DNA from: JAJXWB01 sp037044955
GTDB taxonomy: Bacteria; Pseudomonadota; Alphaproteobacteria; Rhizobiales; Beijerinckiaceae
DNA length: 64,000 nucleotides
NCBI GenBank assembly: GCA_037044955.1
Contig: JBAOHX010000002.1
Span: 620,001 to 684,000, forward strand
Direction: 5' to 3'
Part shown: positions 35,666 through 45,364 of the stretch, one piece after another
How the letters are laid out: each line of letters starts with the position of its first letter
How positions within the stretch are numbered: position 1 is the stretch's first letter
Notes under the pieces: generated by a model
Seen by the model: only the letters and a program-made list of their open reading frames with translations
Databases searched by the model: none
What the model was told of the DNA's origin: nothing
Position numbers and translations under genes: made by a program

Positions 35666-37498
35666 GTGCCCGCTTATCGCTCACGCACCACCACCCACGG
35701 CCGCAACATGGCCGGCGCGCGCGGCCTGTGGCGCGCCACCGGCATGAAGGACAGCGATTTCGGCAAGCCGATCATCGCGGTGGTCAATTCCTTCACGCAA
35801 TTCGTGCCGGGCCACGTGCACCTCAAGGATCTCGGCCAGATGGTGGCGCGCGAGATCGAGGCCGCCGGCGGCATCGCCAAGGAATTCAACACGATCGCGG
35901 TCGACGACGGCATCGCCATGGGCCATGACGGCATGCTGTATTCGCTGCCGTCGCGCGAAATCATCGCCGACAGCGTGGAATATATGGTCAACGCCCATTG
36001 CGCCGACGCGATGGTGTGCATTTCCAATTGCGACAAGATCACGCCCGGCATGCTGATGGCCGCGATGCGCCTCAACATTCCCGCGGTGTTCGTGTCCGGC
36101 GGCCCGATGGAGGCCGGCAAGGTCAATCTGCAGGGCAAGGCGCACAAGATCGACCTGATCGACGCCATGGTGGCGGCGGCCGACGACAAGGTGTCCGAAG
36201 CCGACGTGCAGACGATCGAGCGTTCGGCCTGCCCGACCTGCGGCTCGTGCTCGGGCATGTTCACCGCCAATTCGATGAATTGCCTGACCGAGGCGCTCGG
36301 CCTGTCGCTGCCCGGCAACGGCACGATCGTGGCGACGCACGCCGACCGCAAGCGCCTGTTCGTGGAAGCCGGCCATCTGATCGTCGATCTCGCGCGCCGC
36401 TACTACGAGCAGGACGACGCGCGCGTATTGCCGCGCGAAATCGCCAGCTTCAAGGCGTTCGAGAACGCCATGACGCTCGACATCGCCATGGGCGGCTCGA
36501 CCAACACCGTGCTGCATCTGCTGGCCGCCGCCAACGAGGGCGAGCTCGATTTCACCATGACCGACATCGACCGGCTGTCGCGCCGCGTGCCGTGCCTGTG
36601 CAAGGTCGCGCCGTCGGTCGCCGACGTGCATGTGGAAGACGTGCATCACGCCGGCGGCATCTACGGCATCCTGGGCGAGCTCGATCGCGCCGGCCTGCTC
36701 AACCGCGACACGCACAGCGTTCATGCGGAATCGCTTTCCGCCGCGCTCGACAAATGGGACGTCAAGCGCTCGAACAGCGAGAGCGTGAAGACCTTCTTCA
36801 AGGCCGCGCCCGGCGGCGTGCCGACGCAGGTCGCCTTCAGCCAGAGCGAGCGCTTCGACGAACTCGATCTCGACCGCCAAAAGGGCGTGATCCGCGACAA
36901 GGCGCACGCCTTCTCGCAGGACGGCGGCCTCGCCGTGCTGTTCGGCAATATCGCGGAAGACGGCTGCATCGTGAAGACCGCGGGCGTCGACGAGAGCATC
37001 CTGAAATTCACCGGCCCCGCGCGCGTGTACGAGAGCCAGGACGCGGCGGTGAAGGGCATTCTCGGCAACGAGGTGAAGGCGGGCGACGTCGTCTGCATCC
37101 GCTACGAGGGTCCGCGCGGCGGGCCGGGGATGCAGGAAATGCTCTATCCCACCAGCTACCTGAAGTCGCGCGGCCTCGGCAAAGCCTGCGCGCTCGTCAC
37201 CGACGGGCGTTTCTCCGGCGGCACGTCGGGCCTGTCGATCGGCCATTGCTCGCCGGAAGCGGCGGAAGGCGGTCTGATCGGCCTGGTCGAGACGGGCGAC
37301 AGGATCGAGATCGACATTCCCAATCGCACGATCAATCTGGCCGTTTCCACCGATATCCTGGCCGCGCGCCGCAAGGCGCAGGAAGCCAAGGGCTGGAAGC
37401 CGGCCGAAAAACGCACGCGAAAAATCACGACGGCGTTGAAGGCCTATGCCGCGCTGACCACCAGCGCCGCGAAGGGCGCCGTGCGCAAGGTGGATTAG
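35666..37498 (+). CDS. ilvD: IlvD, dihydroxy-acid dehydratase
   Basis: Dehydrates 2,3-dihydroxy-acids to 2-keto acids in valine, leucine and isoleucine synthesis. A 610-residue protein with the cluster cysteines in CISNCDKITPGM and CPTCGSCSGMF, and the catalytic Ser region FSGGTSGLSIGH. The GTG start at 35666 gives the usual family beginning PAYRSRTTTHGRNMAG; AAGGAAGG precedes it. The 264 bp before it hold a GCGCAAG/CTTGCGC hairpin (35463-35485), but no attenuator could be shown. Confidence 0.96.
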   Translation: MPAYRSRTTTHGRNMAGARGLWRATGMKDSDFGKPIIAVVNSFTQFVPGHVHLKDLGQMVAREIEAAGGIAKEFNTIAVDDGIAMGHDGMLYSLPSREIIADSVEYMVNAHCADAMVCISNCDKITPGMLMAAMRLNIPAVFVSGGPMEAGKVNLQGKAHKIDLIDAMVAAADDKVSEADVQTIERSACPTCGSCSGMFTANSMNCLTEALGLSLPGNGTIVATHADRKRLFVEAGHLIVDLARRYYEQDDARVLPREIASFKAFENAMTLDIAMGGSTNTVLHLLAAANEGELDFTMTDIDRLSRRVPCLCKVAPSVADVHVEDVHHAGGIYGILGELDRAGLLNRDTHSVHAESLSAALDKWDVKRSNSESVKTFFKAAPGGVPTQVAFSQSERFDELDLDRQKGVIRDKAHAFSQDGGLAVLFGNIAEDGCIVKTAGVDESILKFTGPARVYESQDAAVKGILGNEVKAGDVVCIRYEGPRGGPGMQEMLYPTSYLKSRGLGKACALVTDGRFSGGTSGLSIGHCSPEAAEGGLIGLVETGDRIEIDIPNRTINLAVSTDILAARRKAQEAKGWKPAEKRTRKITTALKAYAALTTSAAKGAVRKVD

Positions 37499-37517
37499 CC
37501 TTTCCACGACAAGCGGC

Positions 37518-37554
37518 CCTCGGGGTCGAGTTGTCGGGGCCGAGGACCCCGAGG
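37518..37554. terminator. Inverted repeat after ilvD
   Basis: CCTCGGGGTC (37518-37527) pairs perfectly with GACCCCGAGG (37545-37554) over a 17-base loop. There is no T run, so it is a transcript-end or pause hairpin rather than a classic terminator. It ends 8 bases before the next start. Confidence 0.6.
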
Positions 37555-37562
37555 TGTCGACA

Positions 37563-38723
37563 ATGCGGGAAAAGCTGTGTCTCGACGCCATCGTGATCGG
37601 CGCGGGACCGGGCGGTCTTGCAGCCGCGCAGCAGTTGAAGGCGAACGGGATCGAGCCCCTCGTCATCGAGAAGGCCGATCGTGTCGGCGCTGTCTGGCGG
37701 CGCCATTACGACCGTCTCCATCTGCATACGCCGCGCGTGCACTCGGCGCTGCCCGGCATGAAAATGCCGCGCGCCTTCGGCCGCTATCCAGCGCGCGACG
37801 ATGTCGTCGCGTATCTCGAATCCTACGCTCGCGCCTTCGGGATAGCGCCGAAATTCGAGACGGAAGCGCGCGCCATCCGCCGCGACGGAAGTGACTGGCT
37901 GGTCGAGACGAGCGCTGGCGACATGTCGGCGCCGGTCGTCGTCGTGGCGACCGGCTGGGCGGATTTTCCACACAGGCCGCGCTGGCCCGGCATGGAGGAA
38001 TTCGCGGGCGAAATCTTGCATTCGAACGCCTACGTTTCGGGCGCGCGGTTCAAGGACAAGCGGGTTCTCGTCATCGGATTCGGCAATTCCGGGGCAGAGA
38101 TCGCGCTCGATCTCTGCGAGCGAGGCGCCGGCGCGACGATCAGCCAGCGCTCGCCCGTGCGCATCCTGCCGCGCGATCTTTTCGGCATTCCTGTCCTGTC
38201 CTTCGCGATCGCGCAGGCCGCGCTGCCGCCGCGCATCGCCGATCTCATCAACGAGCCGGCGTTGCGTTTGATCGTCGGTTCGATTCCGTCGCTGGGCCTG
38301 CAACGCTCGCGGAAGGGAGCGCTCCAGATGATCGCCGAGGATGGCCGCGTGCCGGTGCTCGACGTCGGCACGGTCGCAAGAATACGCGCCGGCGCGATCG
38401 CCGTCCGTGGCGGCGTCGAACGCTTCGCGCGCGACGGCGTCGTGTTTGCCGATGGGCGCGCCGAGCGCTTCGATGTGATCGTGCTCGCGACGGGGTTCCG
38501 TCCCGACCTGCGCGCGCTCCTGCCGGATACGCCCCAAGTTCTGGATGCCGCGGGGCGACCGAAAGTCAGTGATGGGCCGTCCGCGCAGCCCGGCCTCTAT
38601 TTCATCGGGACGACGCTTGTCGCGACCGGACAGTTGCGGCAGATCGCGATCGGCGCGCAGGCGATCGCGCGCGACGCGCGTCGCTTGCGCGCGTCGCTGG
38701 CTGTCAGCGCGCCCGCGCCCTAG
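37563..38723 (+). CDS. FMO-type flavin monooxygenase / FAD-NAD(P) oxidoreductase
   Basis: A 386-residue flavoprotein with two Rossmann loops, GAGPGGLAAAQ (FAD, near 13) and GFGNSGAEIAL (NADPH, near 180). Between them is FAGEILHSNAY, matching the FxGxxxHxxxY signature of flavin-containing monooxygenases. LATGFRPD is the second conserved Thr-Gly motif. Start alternatives are GTG 37554 and ATG 37563. It would oxygenate a nucleophilic N or S, or a ketone; substrate unknown. Convergent with the AidB-like gene, whose end it overlaps by 20 bp. Confidence 0.88.
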   Translation: MREKLCLDAIVIGAGPGGLAAAQQLKANGIEPLVIEKADRVGAVWRRHYDRLHLHTPRVHSALPGMKMPRAFGRYPARDDVVAYLESYARAFGIAPKFETEARAIRRDGSDWLVETSAGDMSAPVVVVATGWADFPHRPRWPGMEEFAGEILHSNAYVSGARFKDKRVLVIGFGNSGAEIALDLCERGAGATISQRSPVRILPRDLFGIPVLSFAIAQAALPPRIADLINEPALRLIVGSIPSLGLQRSRKGALQMIAEDGRVPVLDVGTVARIRAGAIAVRGGVERFARDGVVFADGRAERFDVIVLATGFRPDLRALLPDTPQVLDAAGRPKVSDGPSAQPGLYFIGTTLVATGQLRQIAIGAQAIARDARRLRASLAVSAPAP

Positions 38724-40387
38724 CGACGATCGCCTTGCAGTTCACGGCCTTCGGCAATCCGCCATATTGATGCGCGCCGCGCGAGGCGAGGCGCGAGGCG
38801 CAGAAGGCGTCGGCGACGAAGCCCGGCGCATGACGCACGAGCAGGCTCGCCTGCAGGCCGGTCGCCAGACGATCCACGAGATTTCTCGCGCGCAGCTCGA
38901 AGTCTTCCGTATTGCGCATGTCCTCGCGCAGGTCGGCGACATGGGCGTCGAGCGTGGAATTGCCGCCCTTCGCCGTCTCGACTTCCGCCAGGAAGGCGTC
39001 GAGCGTCTCCGGCGACTTGCACCATCGCGCGCAGCACGTCGAGGCATTGCACGTTGCCCGAGCCTTCCCAGATGGCGTTGACCGGGCTCTCGCGGAAGTG
39101 GCGCGGCATCGGCCCGTCCTCCATCACGCCGGAGCCGCCGATGCATTCCATCGCTTCGGCCGCGACGCCCGGGGTGCGCTTGCAGATCCAGTACTTGCCG
39201 ATGGCCGAGCCGATGCGGATGAGATTGGCTTCGTTCTCGTCGGCGCGGTCGTCGAGCGCGCGCGCGATGCGCATGGTCAGCGTCAGCGCCGCCTCGGTCT
39301 CGAGCGCGAGATCGGCCAGCACGTTGGTCATGATCGGCTGGTCGATCAGCAGACGCCCGAAGGCCGCGCGCTGCCTGCAATGGTCGATCGCCTGGACGAG
39401 GGCGGCGCGCATGATCGACGAGGAGCCGATCATGCAGTCGAAGCGCGTCATCGCCACCATTTCGATGATGGTCGGCACGCCGCGTCCTTCGGCGCCGACC
39501 ATCCAGCCGATCGCGCCGCGCAGCTCCGTCTCGCTCGAGGCGTTGGAGGCGTTGCCCATCTTCTTCTTCAGGCGCAGCACCTGCAGCGGGTTCTTCGTTC
39601 CATCCGTCTTCCAGCGCGGCACGAGGAAGCACGACAGGCCGCCCGGCGCCTGCGCCAATACGAGGAAGGCGTCGCACATGGGCGCCGAGACGAAATATTT
39701 GTGGCCGACCAGTTCGTATTCGCCGCCCGGGCCGCCGGGCCCGATCGGAATGGCGCGCGTCGTATTGGCGCGCACGTCCGAGCCGCCCTGCTTCTCGGTC
39801 ATCGCCATGCCGATGGTGACGCCATCCTTCTCGTCGGCCGGCACGTTGCGCGGGTCGTAGTCGCGGGCGAAAATCTTCGGCAGCCATTCCTTGGCGAGGT
39901 CGGGCTGCTGGGCGAGCGCGGGCGCGCAGGCGAAGGTCATGCTGATCGGGCAGCCGTGGCCGGGCTCGACCTGCGAGTGCATGTAGAAGCGCGCGGCGCG
40001 CGCGACATGCGCGCCCTTGCGCGGGTCGGTCCAGGGCGAGGAATGCAGGCCCTCCTCGATCGCGGTCTTCATGAGCTGGTGATAGGAGGGATGAAAGCGC
40101 ACGAGATCGGCGCGCCGGCCGTAGCGGTCGTGCGTGTCGAATTCCGGCAGGTGGCGGTTGGCCTGCACGCCGAGATCGAGATATTCGGCGGCGCCGATAC
40201 GCGCGCCGAAATCGGCGATGTCGTTTTCCGCCCATTGCGCGCCCTCGCGCACGACCGCCTCGGCCAGCGGTCGGTCGGAGGTATAGAGATTGTAGTCGGT
40301 GAGTTCGTGCGGCTGGTTGAGCACTTCGTGCGTGACCGCGCCGAAGCGGTCGGTGTGCGAGGCGGCCTGATGCGCGGCGGTTTCCAT
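38704..40387 (-). CDS. AidB-like acyl-CoA dehydrogenase (frameshifted)
   Basis: About 560 residues after correction, the length of the AidB/isovaleryl-CoA dehydrogenase group rather than ordinary 380-residue enzymes. Visible are TEKQGGSDVRA, KYFVSAPMCDAFLV, MGNASNASSE, CRQRAAFG, ECIGGSGVMEDGPMPR and IWEGSGNVQCLD. The frame breaks near 39019; removing one base gives MVKSPETLDAFLAEVETA and the C-terminal helices. AidB is linked to alkylation damage protection in E. coli, but most homologues are uncharacterised. Divergent from a TetR gene that may control it. Confidence 0.87.
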
Positions 40388-40482
40388 GGCGGTCTCCCGA
40401 TGTGTGAAGCGGCTGGCTTCCGGATTTTGTTCCCGTCATCATACTCCAGCGCGCGGGCGTGGGTGTTCGGATTGGCGGGGGC

Positions 40483-41105
40483 ATGGCGAAACGGACGGAA
40501 GAGGCGCAGAAACCGCGGCGCAGGCCGGTGCAGTCGCGCTCGCGGGAGACCGCCCGCGCCATCCGCGACGCCTTTGTTCGGCTTTTGGCGGAAAAGCCCT
40601 ACGCGCAGGTGACGATCCGCGAGATCGTGCTGGTCGCGGGCGTCGGGCTCGGCAGTTTCTACGAATATTTCGACAGCAAGGACGCGCTGGCGCGGGCCTG
40701 TGTCCATCTGCGGACGAAGGAACTGCTTGCGCGCTCTTGGCGCGCCGGCGCGCGGAACTCGGGCGCTACACGCTCGCCGAGGGGATCGCGGCGGCGGTCG
40801 GATCGCAGGCCGCGATCTATGCCGCGGCGCCCGACGAATGGGCGCAGCACTTCCTGCTGGAGCGCCAGAAGAGCGACCTGAAATATTACCTCGCGGCCTA
40901 CGAGGATTTCGTGGCCGAATGGCGCGCGCTGGTCGAAGGCGCAACCGACTGGCCGCAGGATCGCTCGGCGGACGAGGCCGCGCGGCTGGCGTTCACGCTG
41001 GTCTATGGCGGTTTCGCGCATGGCCTGATGCGCGGCCGGCCTCCGCTCGACGCGCTGCGGCGCGATCTCACGCGCGCTGCGCTCGCCTGCCTTGCGGCTC
41101 GCTAA
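40483..41105 (+). CDS. TetR-family transcription regulator (frameshifted)
   Basis: About 207 residues. The N-terminal helix-turn-helix is typical (TIREIVLVAGVGLGSFYEYF then DSKDAL), after a basic start. The frame breaks near 40735; unlike the other shifts in this window it needs one added base, for example a C giving LLARLLARRRAELGRYTLAEG. The C-terminal ligand domain (YAAAPDEWAQHFLLERQ, FAHGLMRGRPPL) is otherwise intact. It lies divergent from the AidB-like gene, 95 bp apart, the usual layout for a local repressor. Confidence 0.85.
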
Positions 41106-41133
41106 TAAGCGCCGGCTCGGCTAAGGAGAGCCG

Positions 41134-41868
41134 ATGTCCGATGAATTTTCCGCCCTTCAACCGGCCGACGCCGCGCCGGAATCCTGCCCGCATTGCGGCA
41201 AGCCCGCGCCGCTCTGCGTCTGCGAGGCCGTCGGCGCGGTCGAGAACAAGGTGGCGGTGCTCATCCTCCAGCATCCGCAGGAGCAGGACCGGCTGCTCGG
41301 CACGGCGCGGCTGGCGGCGCGCCAGCTTTCCAACGCCACGTTCAAGATCGGCCTGTCCTGGGCGAGCCTCGCCAAGGCGCTCGGCCGCCCGGCCGACGCG
41401 AGCCAATGGGCCGTGCTGCATCTCGGCTCGGCGAAACCTTCCGACCTGCCGCCCGGCCGCGAGGTCGTCGCGCTCGACAAGAAGGGCGCGGTCCTGCCCG
41501 ACCAGGACGCGGCGCTGAAGGGCATAAGGGGCATCGTCGTCTTCGACGGCACATGGGCGCAGGCGAAGACCTTGTGGTGGCGCAACGCCTGGGTGCTGAA
41601 GGCGCAGCGGCTGGCGCTCGCGCCGAAGCGCCGCTCGCTCTATGGCGACCTGCGCCGCGAACCGCGCCGCGAGAGCCTGTCGACGATCGAGGCGATCGGC
41701 CTCGCCTTGAGCGCGATCGAGGGCAAGCCTGAAATCGACGCGGGATTGCGCGAGGGCTTTGCGACGATGCTGGCGAAATATCGCGCGGCGGCGGAGGCGG
41801 GCGATATCACGCCGCAGGCGCCGAAGGCGGGCGGGGACCGGCGGCGGAAATGGCGGGGGAAGAAGTAG
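41134..41868 (+). CDS. DTW-domain tRNA aminocarboxypropyltransferase-like protein
   Basis: A 244-residue DTW-domain protein, the family of tRNA-uridine aminocarboxypropyltransferases (TapT/TuaA) that make acp3U. Visible are the zinc-type cysteines CPHCGKPAPLCVC near 18-30 and the DTW signature in DGTWAQAKTLW near 140. The C terminus is a basic tail (GGDRRRKWRGKK). It follows the TetR gene by 28 bp on the same strand. Confidence 0.88.
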   Translation: MSDEFSALQPADAAPESCPHCGKPAPLCVCEAVGAVENKVAVLILQHPQEQDRLLGTARLAARQLSNATFKIGLSWASLAKALGRPADASQWAVLHLGSAKPSDLPPGREVVALDKKGAVLPDQDAALKGIRGIVVFDGTWAQAKTLWWRNAWVLKAQRLALAPKRRSLYGDLRREPRRESLSTIEAIGLALSAIEGKPEIDAGLREGFATMLAKYRAAAEAGDITPQAPKAGGDRRRKWRGKK

Positions 41869-41872
41869 GACT

Positions 41873-41970
41873 GTCATTCCCGACGCTCGCAGGGCGAGCG
41901 ATCGGGAATCCAGGGGCAAATACGCGGCGCTCGCGAGCCGGCTCTGGATTCCCGCTTTCGCGGGCATGAC
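41873..41970. repeat. Palindromic repeat, family C copy 4
   Basis: GTCATTCCCGACGCTCGCAG at the left, GGGAATCCAG and CTGGATTCCC arms, and CGCTTTCGCGGGCATGAC at the right, over 98 bp. It lies between convergent genes; in the frameshifted fkbM reading it would be translated as a spurious tail. Confidence 0.85.
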
Positions 41971-42005
41971 ATGCGTGGTTGCGTCAGTGCGCTGCGCAAT
42001 GACGG

Positions 42006-42780
42006 CTACATTTCCAGCACGCAATAGACATCGCCGGAATTGGCTTCGTGCGGCAGGTTGCGCGATATGCGCCGCCATGTCTGCCGCCGAAATCCATGCG
42101 CCGAGCGACAGCGCGTGGCTCTCGCCGAGCGAAAGATCGAAGCGATAGTTTCCGAGCTGCGCAAGCCGTTCGAGGCAGCGATAGGCCACGTCGCGCTGGA
42201 TGGTGGTGAATTCGAAGGAGAGCGCCGGCAGCGGGCGCGAGAGGCCCGCGAGCACATCGGCCTCGAATCCCTCGACGTCGATCTTGGCGAAGGCGGGAAC
42301 GCCATGCGCCGATATCAGCGCGTCGAGCGTCGTCATGCGAGCCTCGACCGTCGCGTCCCAGTTCTGGCCTTCCCAGCCGCGCGCGCCGTCGGCGGCGGCG
42401 ACGAAATCGTCTGAAGCCGTGGTCACGGTCGGGTTGGCGGAGTTGACGCGTAGCGACACGTTTCCCATGCGCGCGCCGCAGGCGGCCGAGACCAGCGCAA
42501 CGTCGGGATCGTCGCCATAGATTGCGTCAAGCGCGCGAAAACAGAGCGGCTGCGGTTCGAGCGCGACGACGCGCGCGCCGAGGCTGCGGAAGGCGCCGAT
42601 GCGGTCGCCGATATGCGCGCCGATGTCGAAGGCGAGATCGCCCGGCTTGACGAAGCGCGCGTAGAGCGCGGCCATGCGTTTTTCATGCGCGGGATCGCCG
42701 TAGTAGACGGCGAGCGAGCGCCGCAGCGTCGCAAAGGCGGGATCGGCGGCAAGCGCGGCGATGCGGTCGGAACGGGTCAT
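42006..42780 (-). CDS. FkbM-family methyltransferase (frameshifted near the end)
   Basis: About 257 residues. It has the SAM-binding start FDIGAHIGDRIGAFRSLG, then ALEPQP, MTTLDALI and AFAKIDVEGFEADVLAGL, the FkbM core. The frame breaks near 42063; removing one base gives HIRNLPHEANSGDVYCVLEM and a stop at 42006, the normal family ending. Without the correction the frame runs through a repeat. It methylates an O group on a sugar or other small molecule; target unknown. Its start overlaps the MFS gene end (ATGA). Confidence 0.82.
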
Positions 42781-43991
42781 GGCGCCGCCAGCCGGTCCTG
42801 CTTGCGCAAGTCCGGAAACAACCGCATCCACAGAAGCGCGACGACGATCGTGCCGAGGCCGCCGATGACGCCGGCCGGAACGGCGCCGAACAGGCCCGCG
42901 ACCATGCCGGATTCGAATTCGCCGAGCTGGTTCGACGTGCCGATGAACAGGGAATTCACCGCGCTCACGCGCCCGCGCATGTCGTCGGGCGTGCCGAGCT
43001 GCACCAGCGACTGGCGGATGACGACGCTGACATTGTCGGCTGCGCCCGTCACGGCCAGCGCGGCGAGCGAGAGGATCATGTCGCGCGAGAGCGCGAAGAC
43101 GAGGGTCGCGAGGCCGAAGGCGACGACGGATGCGAACATGGTGCGCCCGACATTCGCTCCGACGATGCGGCTGACGAAGAAGGACATGGCGAGCGCGCCG
43201 ACGGCCGGCGCCGAGCGCAACAGGCCGAGGCCGAACGAGCCCGTCTGCAGGATGTCGTGCGCGTAGATCGGCAGCAGCGCGGTGACGCCGCCGAGCAGCA
43301 CGGCGAAGAGATCGAGCGAGATCGCGCCGAGAATCACCGGGCGACGCCAGATGAAGGCGAGGCCCGAAAAAACCGAGGCGAGCGTCACCGGCTCCTTCGA
43401 TGGCGGCTTGCGCTCCATCGGCACGGCGAGAATGACGAGGCAGGTCGCGCCCGACATGGCCGCGGCCAATCCGAGCGGCGCGCTGGCGCCGAAGACGTAG
43501 AGCAGGCCGCCGAGCGCAGGCCCGATGATCGTCGCCGTCTGCATGGCGGAGGAGGAAAAGGCCACCGCGCGCGGCAGGTCGCCTTCGCCGACGATGCCCG
43601 GCAGCAGCGCCGACATGCTGGGATGCTCGAAGGCGCGCGCCGCGCCGAGCAGCGCGACGGCGACGAAGATCGCCGGCGCGCTCAGCCAGTCGCTCGCCGC
43701 GCCGAGCGCCAGCAGCGCGAGCGTGAGCACGTTTACGATCTCGCAGGCCGCGACGATGCGGCGGCGGTCGAGGCGGTCGGCGAGCGGGCCGACGACGAAG
43801 GTCAGCGCGACCATCGGCAGGAATTGCGCGAGGCCGACGAGGCCGAGATTGTAGGCCGAGCCCGTGCGCGCATAGACGAGCCAGCCGATCGCCACGCCCG
43901 CCATCTGGAAGGACAGCGAGGTGAAGACGCGCGCGATCAGGAACAAGCCGAAGGCGCGGCGCTCGCGTTTTGTCCGGGGCGGCTCGCTCAA
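42777..43991 (-). CDS. MFS transporter (EntS-like exporter)
   Basis: A 404-residue major facilitator protein with about 12 hydrophobic helices and the loop motif GPLADRLDRRRIV between helices 2 and 3, as in the EntS/drug-exporter group. The centre and C-terminal half (TLASVFSGLAFIWRRPVI, PDDMRGRVSAVNSLF) match this group. Translationally coupled to the methyltransferase downstream and 9 bp after the amidase gene. Substrate unknown. Confidence 0.87.
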   Translation of the reverse strand: MSEPPRTKRERRAFGLFLIARVFTSLSFQMAGVAIGWLVYARTGSAYNLGLVGLAQFLPMVALTFVVGPLADRLDRRRIVAACEIVNVLTLALLALGAASDWLSAPAIFVAVALLGAARAFEHPSMSALLPGIVGEGDLPRAVAFSSSAMQTATIIGPALGGLLYVFGASAPLGLAAAMSGATCLVILAVPMERKPPSKEPVTLASVFSGLAFIWRRPVILGAISLDLFAVLLGGVTALLPIYAHDILQTGSFGLGLLRSAPAVGALAMSFFVSRIVGANVGRTMFASVVAFGLATLVFALSRDMILSLAALAVTGAADNVSVVIRQSLVQLGTPDDMRGRVSAVNSLFIGTSNQLGEFESGMVAGLFGAVPAGVIGGLGTIVVALLWMRLFPDLRKQDRLAAP

Positions 43992-44000
43992 TGGGTCGTC

Positions 44001-45176
44001 CTAGGCGGCGGTCGCGCGCAAAGCGGCGTCCAGAAGCGCGCGGTCGGCGCCGCGCGGGCCGAGGATGGAAATGCCGATCGGCGCGCCGTCCATCCTGCCG
44101 GCGGGCAGGACGAGTTGCGGCAATCCGGCGAGGCCGGCGGGGCAAAGGAAAGCCATGGCCGCGTCGCGATAGGCCTCGAATTCCGCCGTGGTGGAATCGA
44201 GACGCGGCGCGGGTCCGTGCAGCACGGGCGCGATCATCAGCCCGTCGTCGCCGTAGAGTTTTTCGAGATGCGCCGAGAAGCTCTCGCGCGTGGCGCGCGA
44301 AACGGCGACCTGCTCGTCGGTGACGCCGCGTGCGAAAGCCACGCGCGGCGCGATCGCGGGGCCGAGGATCGGCTTGCGGCTCGCCAGCCAGGGGCCATGC
44401 ACGACGTTGATCTCGTGCGATTGCAGGTAGCGGAAGGCGTCGTAGGCTTGTTCGACCGGGCGGTCGTAGACATCGACCGGCGTCGCCTTGCCGAGGCGCG
44501 CCTGCAGCCTTTCCGCCATCGGCAGGAGCGCCGCGCGCGCCGCCTCGGGCAGGCGGGCGAAGAGGTCGCGCGCGATCATCACGCGGTTGGCTCTGACCTG
44601 CGCTTTCGGCAGCAGGACATCGCCGACGGCGGCGAGCGTCGCGGCGTCGCGGGCGAAGAAGCCGCAGGTGTCGAAGGAGGGCGCGAGCGGCATGCAGCTC
44701 CCAAGCGAAATCGCGCCGTGCGTCGGGCGCAGGCCGAACAGGCCGCAGAAGCTCGCCGGTCCCCGCACCGAGCCGCCGGTGTCGGAGCCGAGCGCAAAAT
44801 CGCAAAGCCCTGCCGCGACCGCGCTCGCCGAGCCCGAGGACGAGCCGCCGGGCACGCGGTCGGGAGCGGCCGGGTTGAGCGGCGTGCCGAAATGCGCGTT
44901 CGTGCCGTAGAGCGACCAGGCGAGCTCTTCCGTATGCGTCTTGCCGACGAACAGCGCGCCGGCCGCCAGCAGCGCCGCGACAGGCGGGGCATGGTCGCGC
45001 GCGACCGGGCTCTCGGCCAGCTTCACCGGATTGCCGCAGCCCGTGCGGTAGCCCGCGACGTCGAAAATGTCCTTCACGCCGAAGCTCAGGCTTTGCAGCG
45101 GCCCGTGCGCCGTTCCGTCAACCGCGACGGGAGGATAGGGCATGAAGGCGCGGGCGGGATCGGCGGCGAGAAGCAT
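44001..45176 (-). CDS. Amidase-signature family protein
   Basis: A 391-residue amidase. The catalytic triad can be placed: Lys in GVKDIFDVAG, the cis-Ser in GGSSSGSASAVAAG, and the nucleophile Ser in GSDTGGSVRGPASFCG. It is leftward, followed by the MFS and methyltransferase genes with 9-bp and overlapping junctions, so the three form one operon. It would hydrolyse an amide that the exporter or a linked route handles; this is inference. Confidence 0.88.
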   Translation of the reverse strand: MLLAADPARAFMPYPPVAVDGTAHGPLQSLSFGVKDIFDVAGYRTGCGNPVKLAESPVARDHAPPVAALLAAGALFVGKTHTEELAWSLYGTNAHFGTPLNPAAPDRVPGGSSSGSASAVAAGLCDFALGSDTGGSVRGPASFCGLFGLRPTHGAISLGSCMPLAPSFDTCGFFARDAATLAAVGDVLLPKAQVRANRVMIARDLFARLPEAARAALLPMAERLQARLGKATPVDVYDRPVEQAYDAFRYLQSHEINVVHGPWLASRKPILGPAIAPRVAFARGVTDEQVAVSRATRESFSAHLEKLYGDDGLMIAPVLHGPAPRLDSTTAEFEAYRDAAMAFLCPAGLAGLPQLVLPAGRMDGAPIGISILGPRGADRALLDAALRATAA

Positions 45177-45321
45177 CAGGCGTTTCCGGGGTTGATTGCT
45201 ATCCCCGCACACTAGCAACCGTCGGCCACGCTGTGCAGCCGTCCCGCGCGCCGGGGCGCCATGCGCGCGCCCTGCCGTGCGCTGCGTCGCAGTGTCGCCC
45301 TGCGGAAAGGCGGCCCGAAAT

Positions 45322-45335
45322 TTGACTTGAAGCAA
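45322..45335 (+). promoter_or_regulatory. FNR-type box before fnrN
   Basis: TTGAC-TTGA-AGCAA matches the FNR/NNR box in the left half and has one mismatch to ATCAA in the right half. It is centred 36 bp before the fnrN start codon. fnrN genes of rhizobia are known to be autoregulated, which this fits. Confidence 0.55.
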
Positions 45336-45364
45336 AACGTCCAGGCGCCCGGACCGCTCTATGA

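Noticed and set aside
35681..37666. A 661-codon minus-strand frame opposite ilvD
   Set aside because: Shadow of a highly conserved gene; composition only.
41068..44805. A 1245-codon minus-strand frame spanning several genes
   Set aside because: Only the middle part (FkbM) is real; the rest reads amidase and MFS in the wrong frame and runs through a repeat.
43257..45215. A 652-codon plus-strand frame across MFS and amidase
   Set aside because: Antisense shadow, no motifs.
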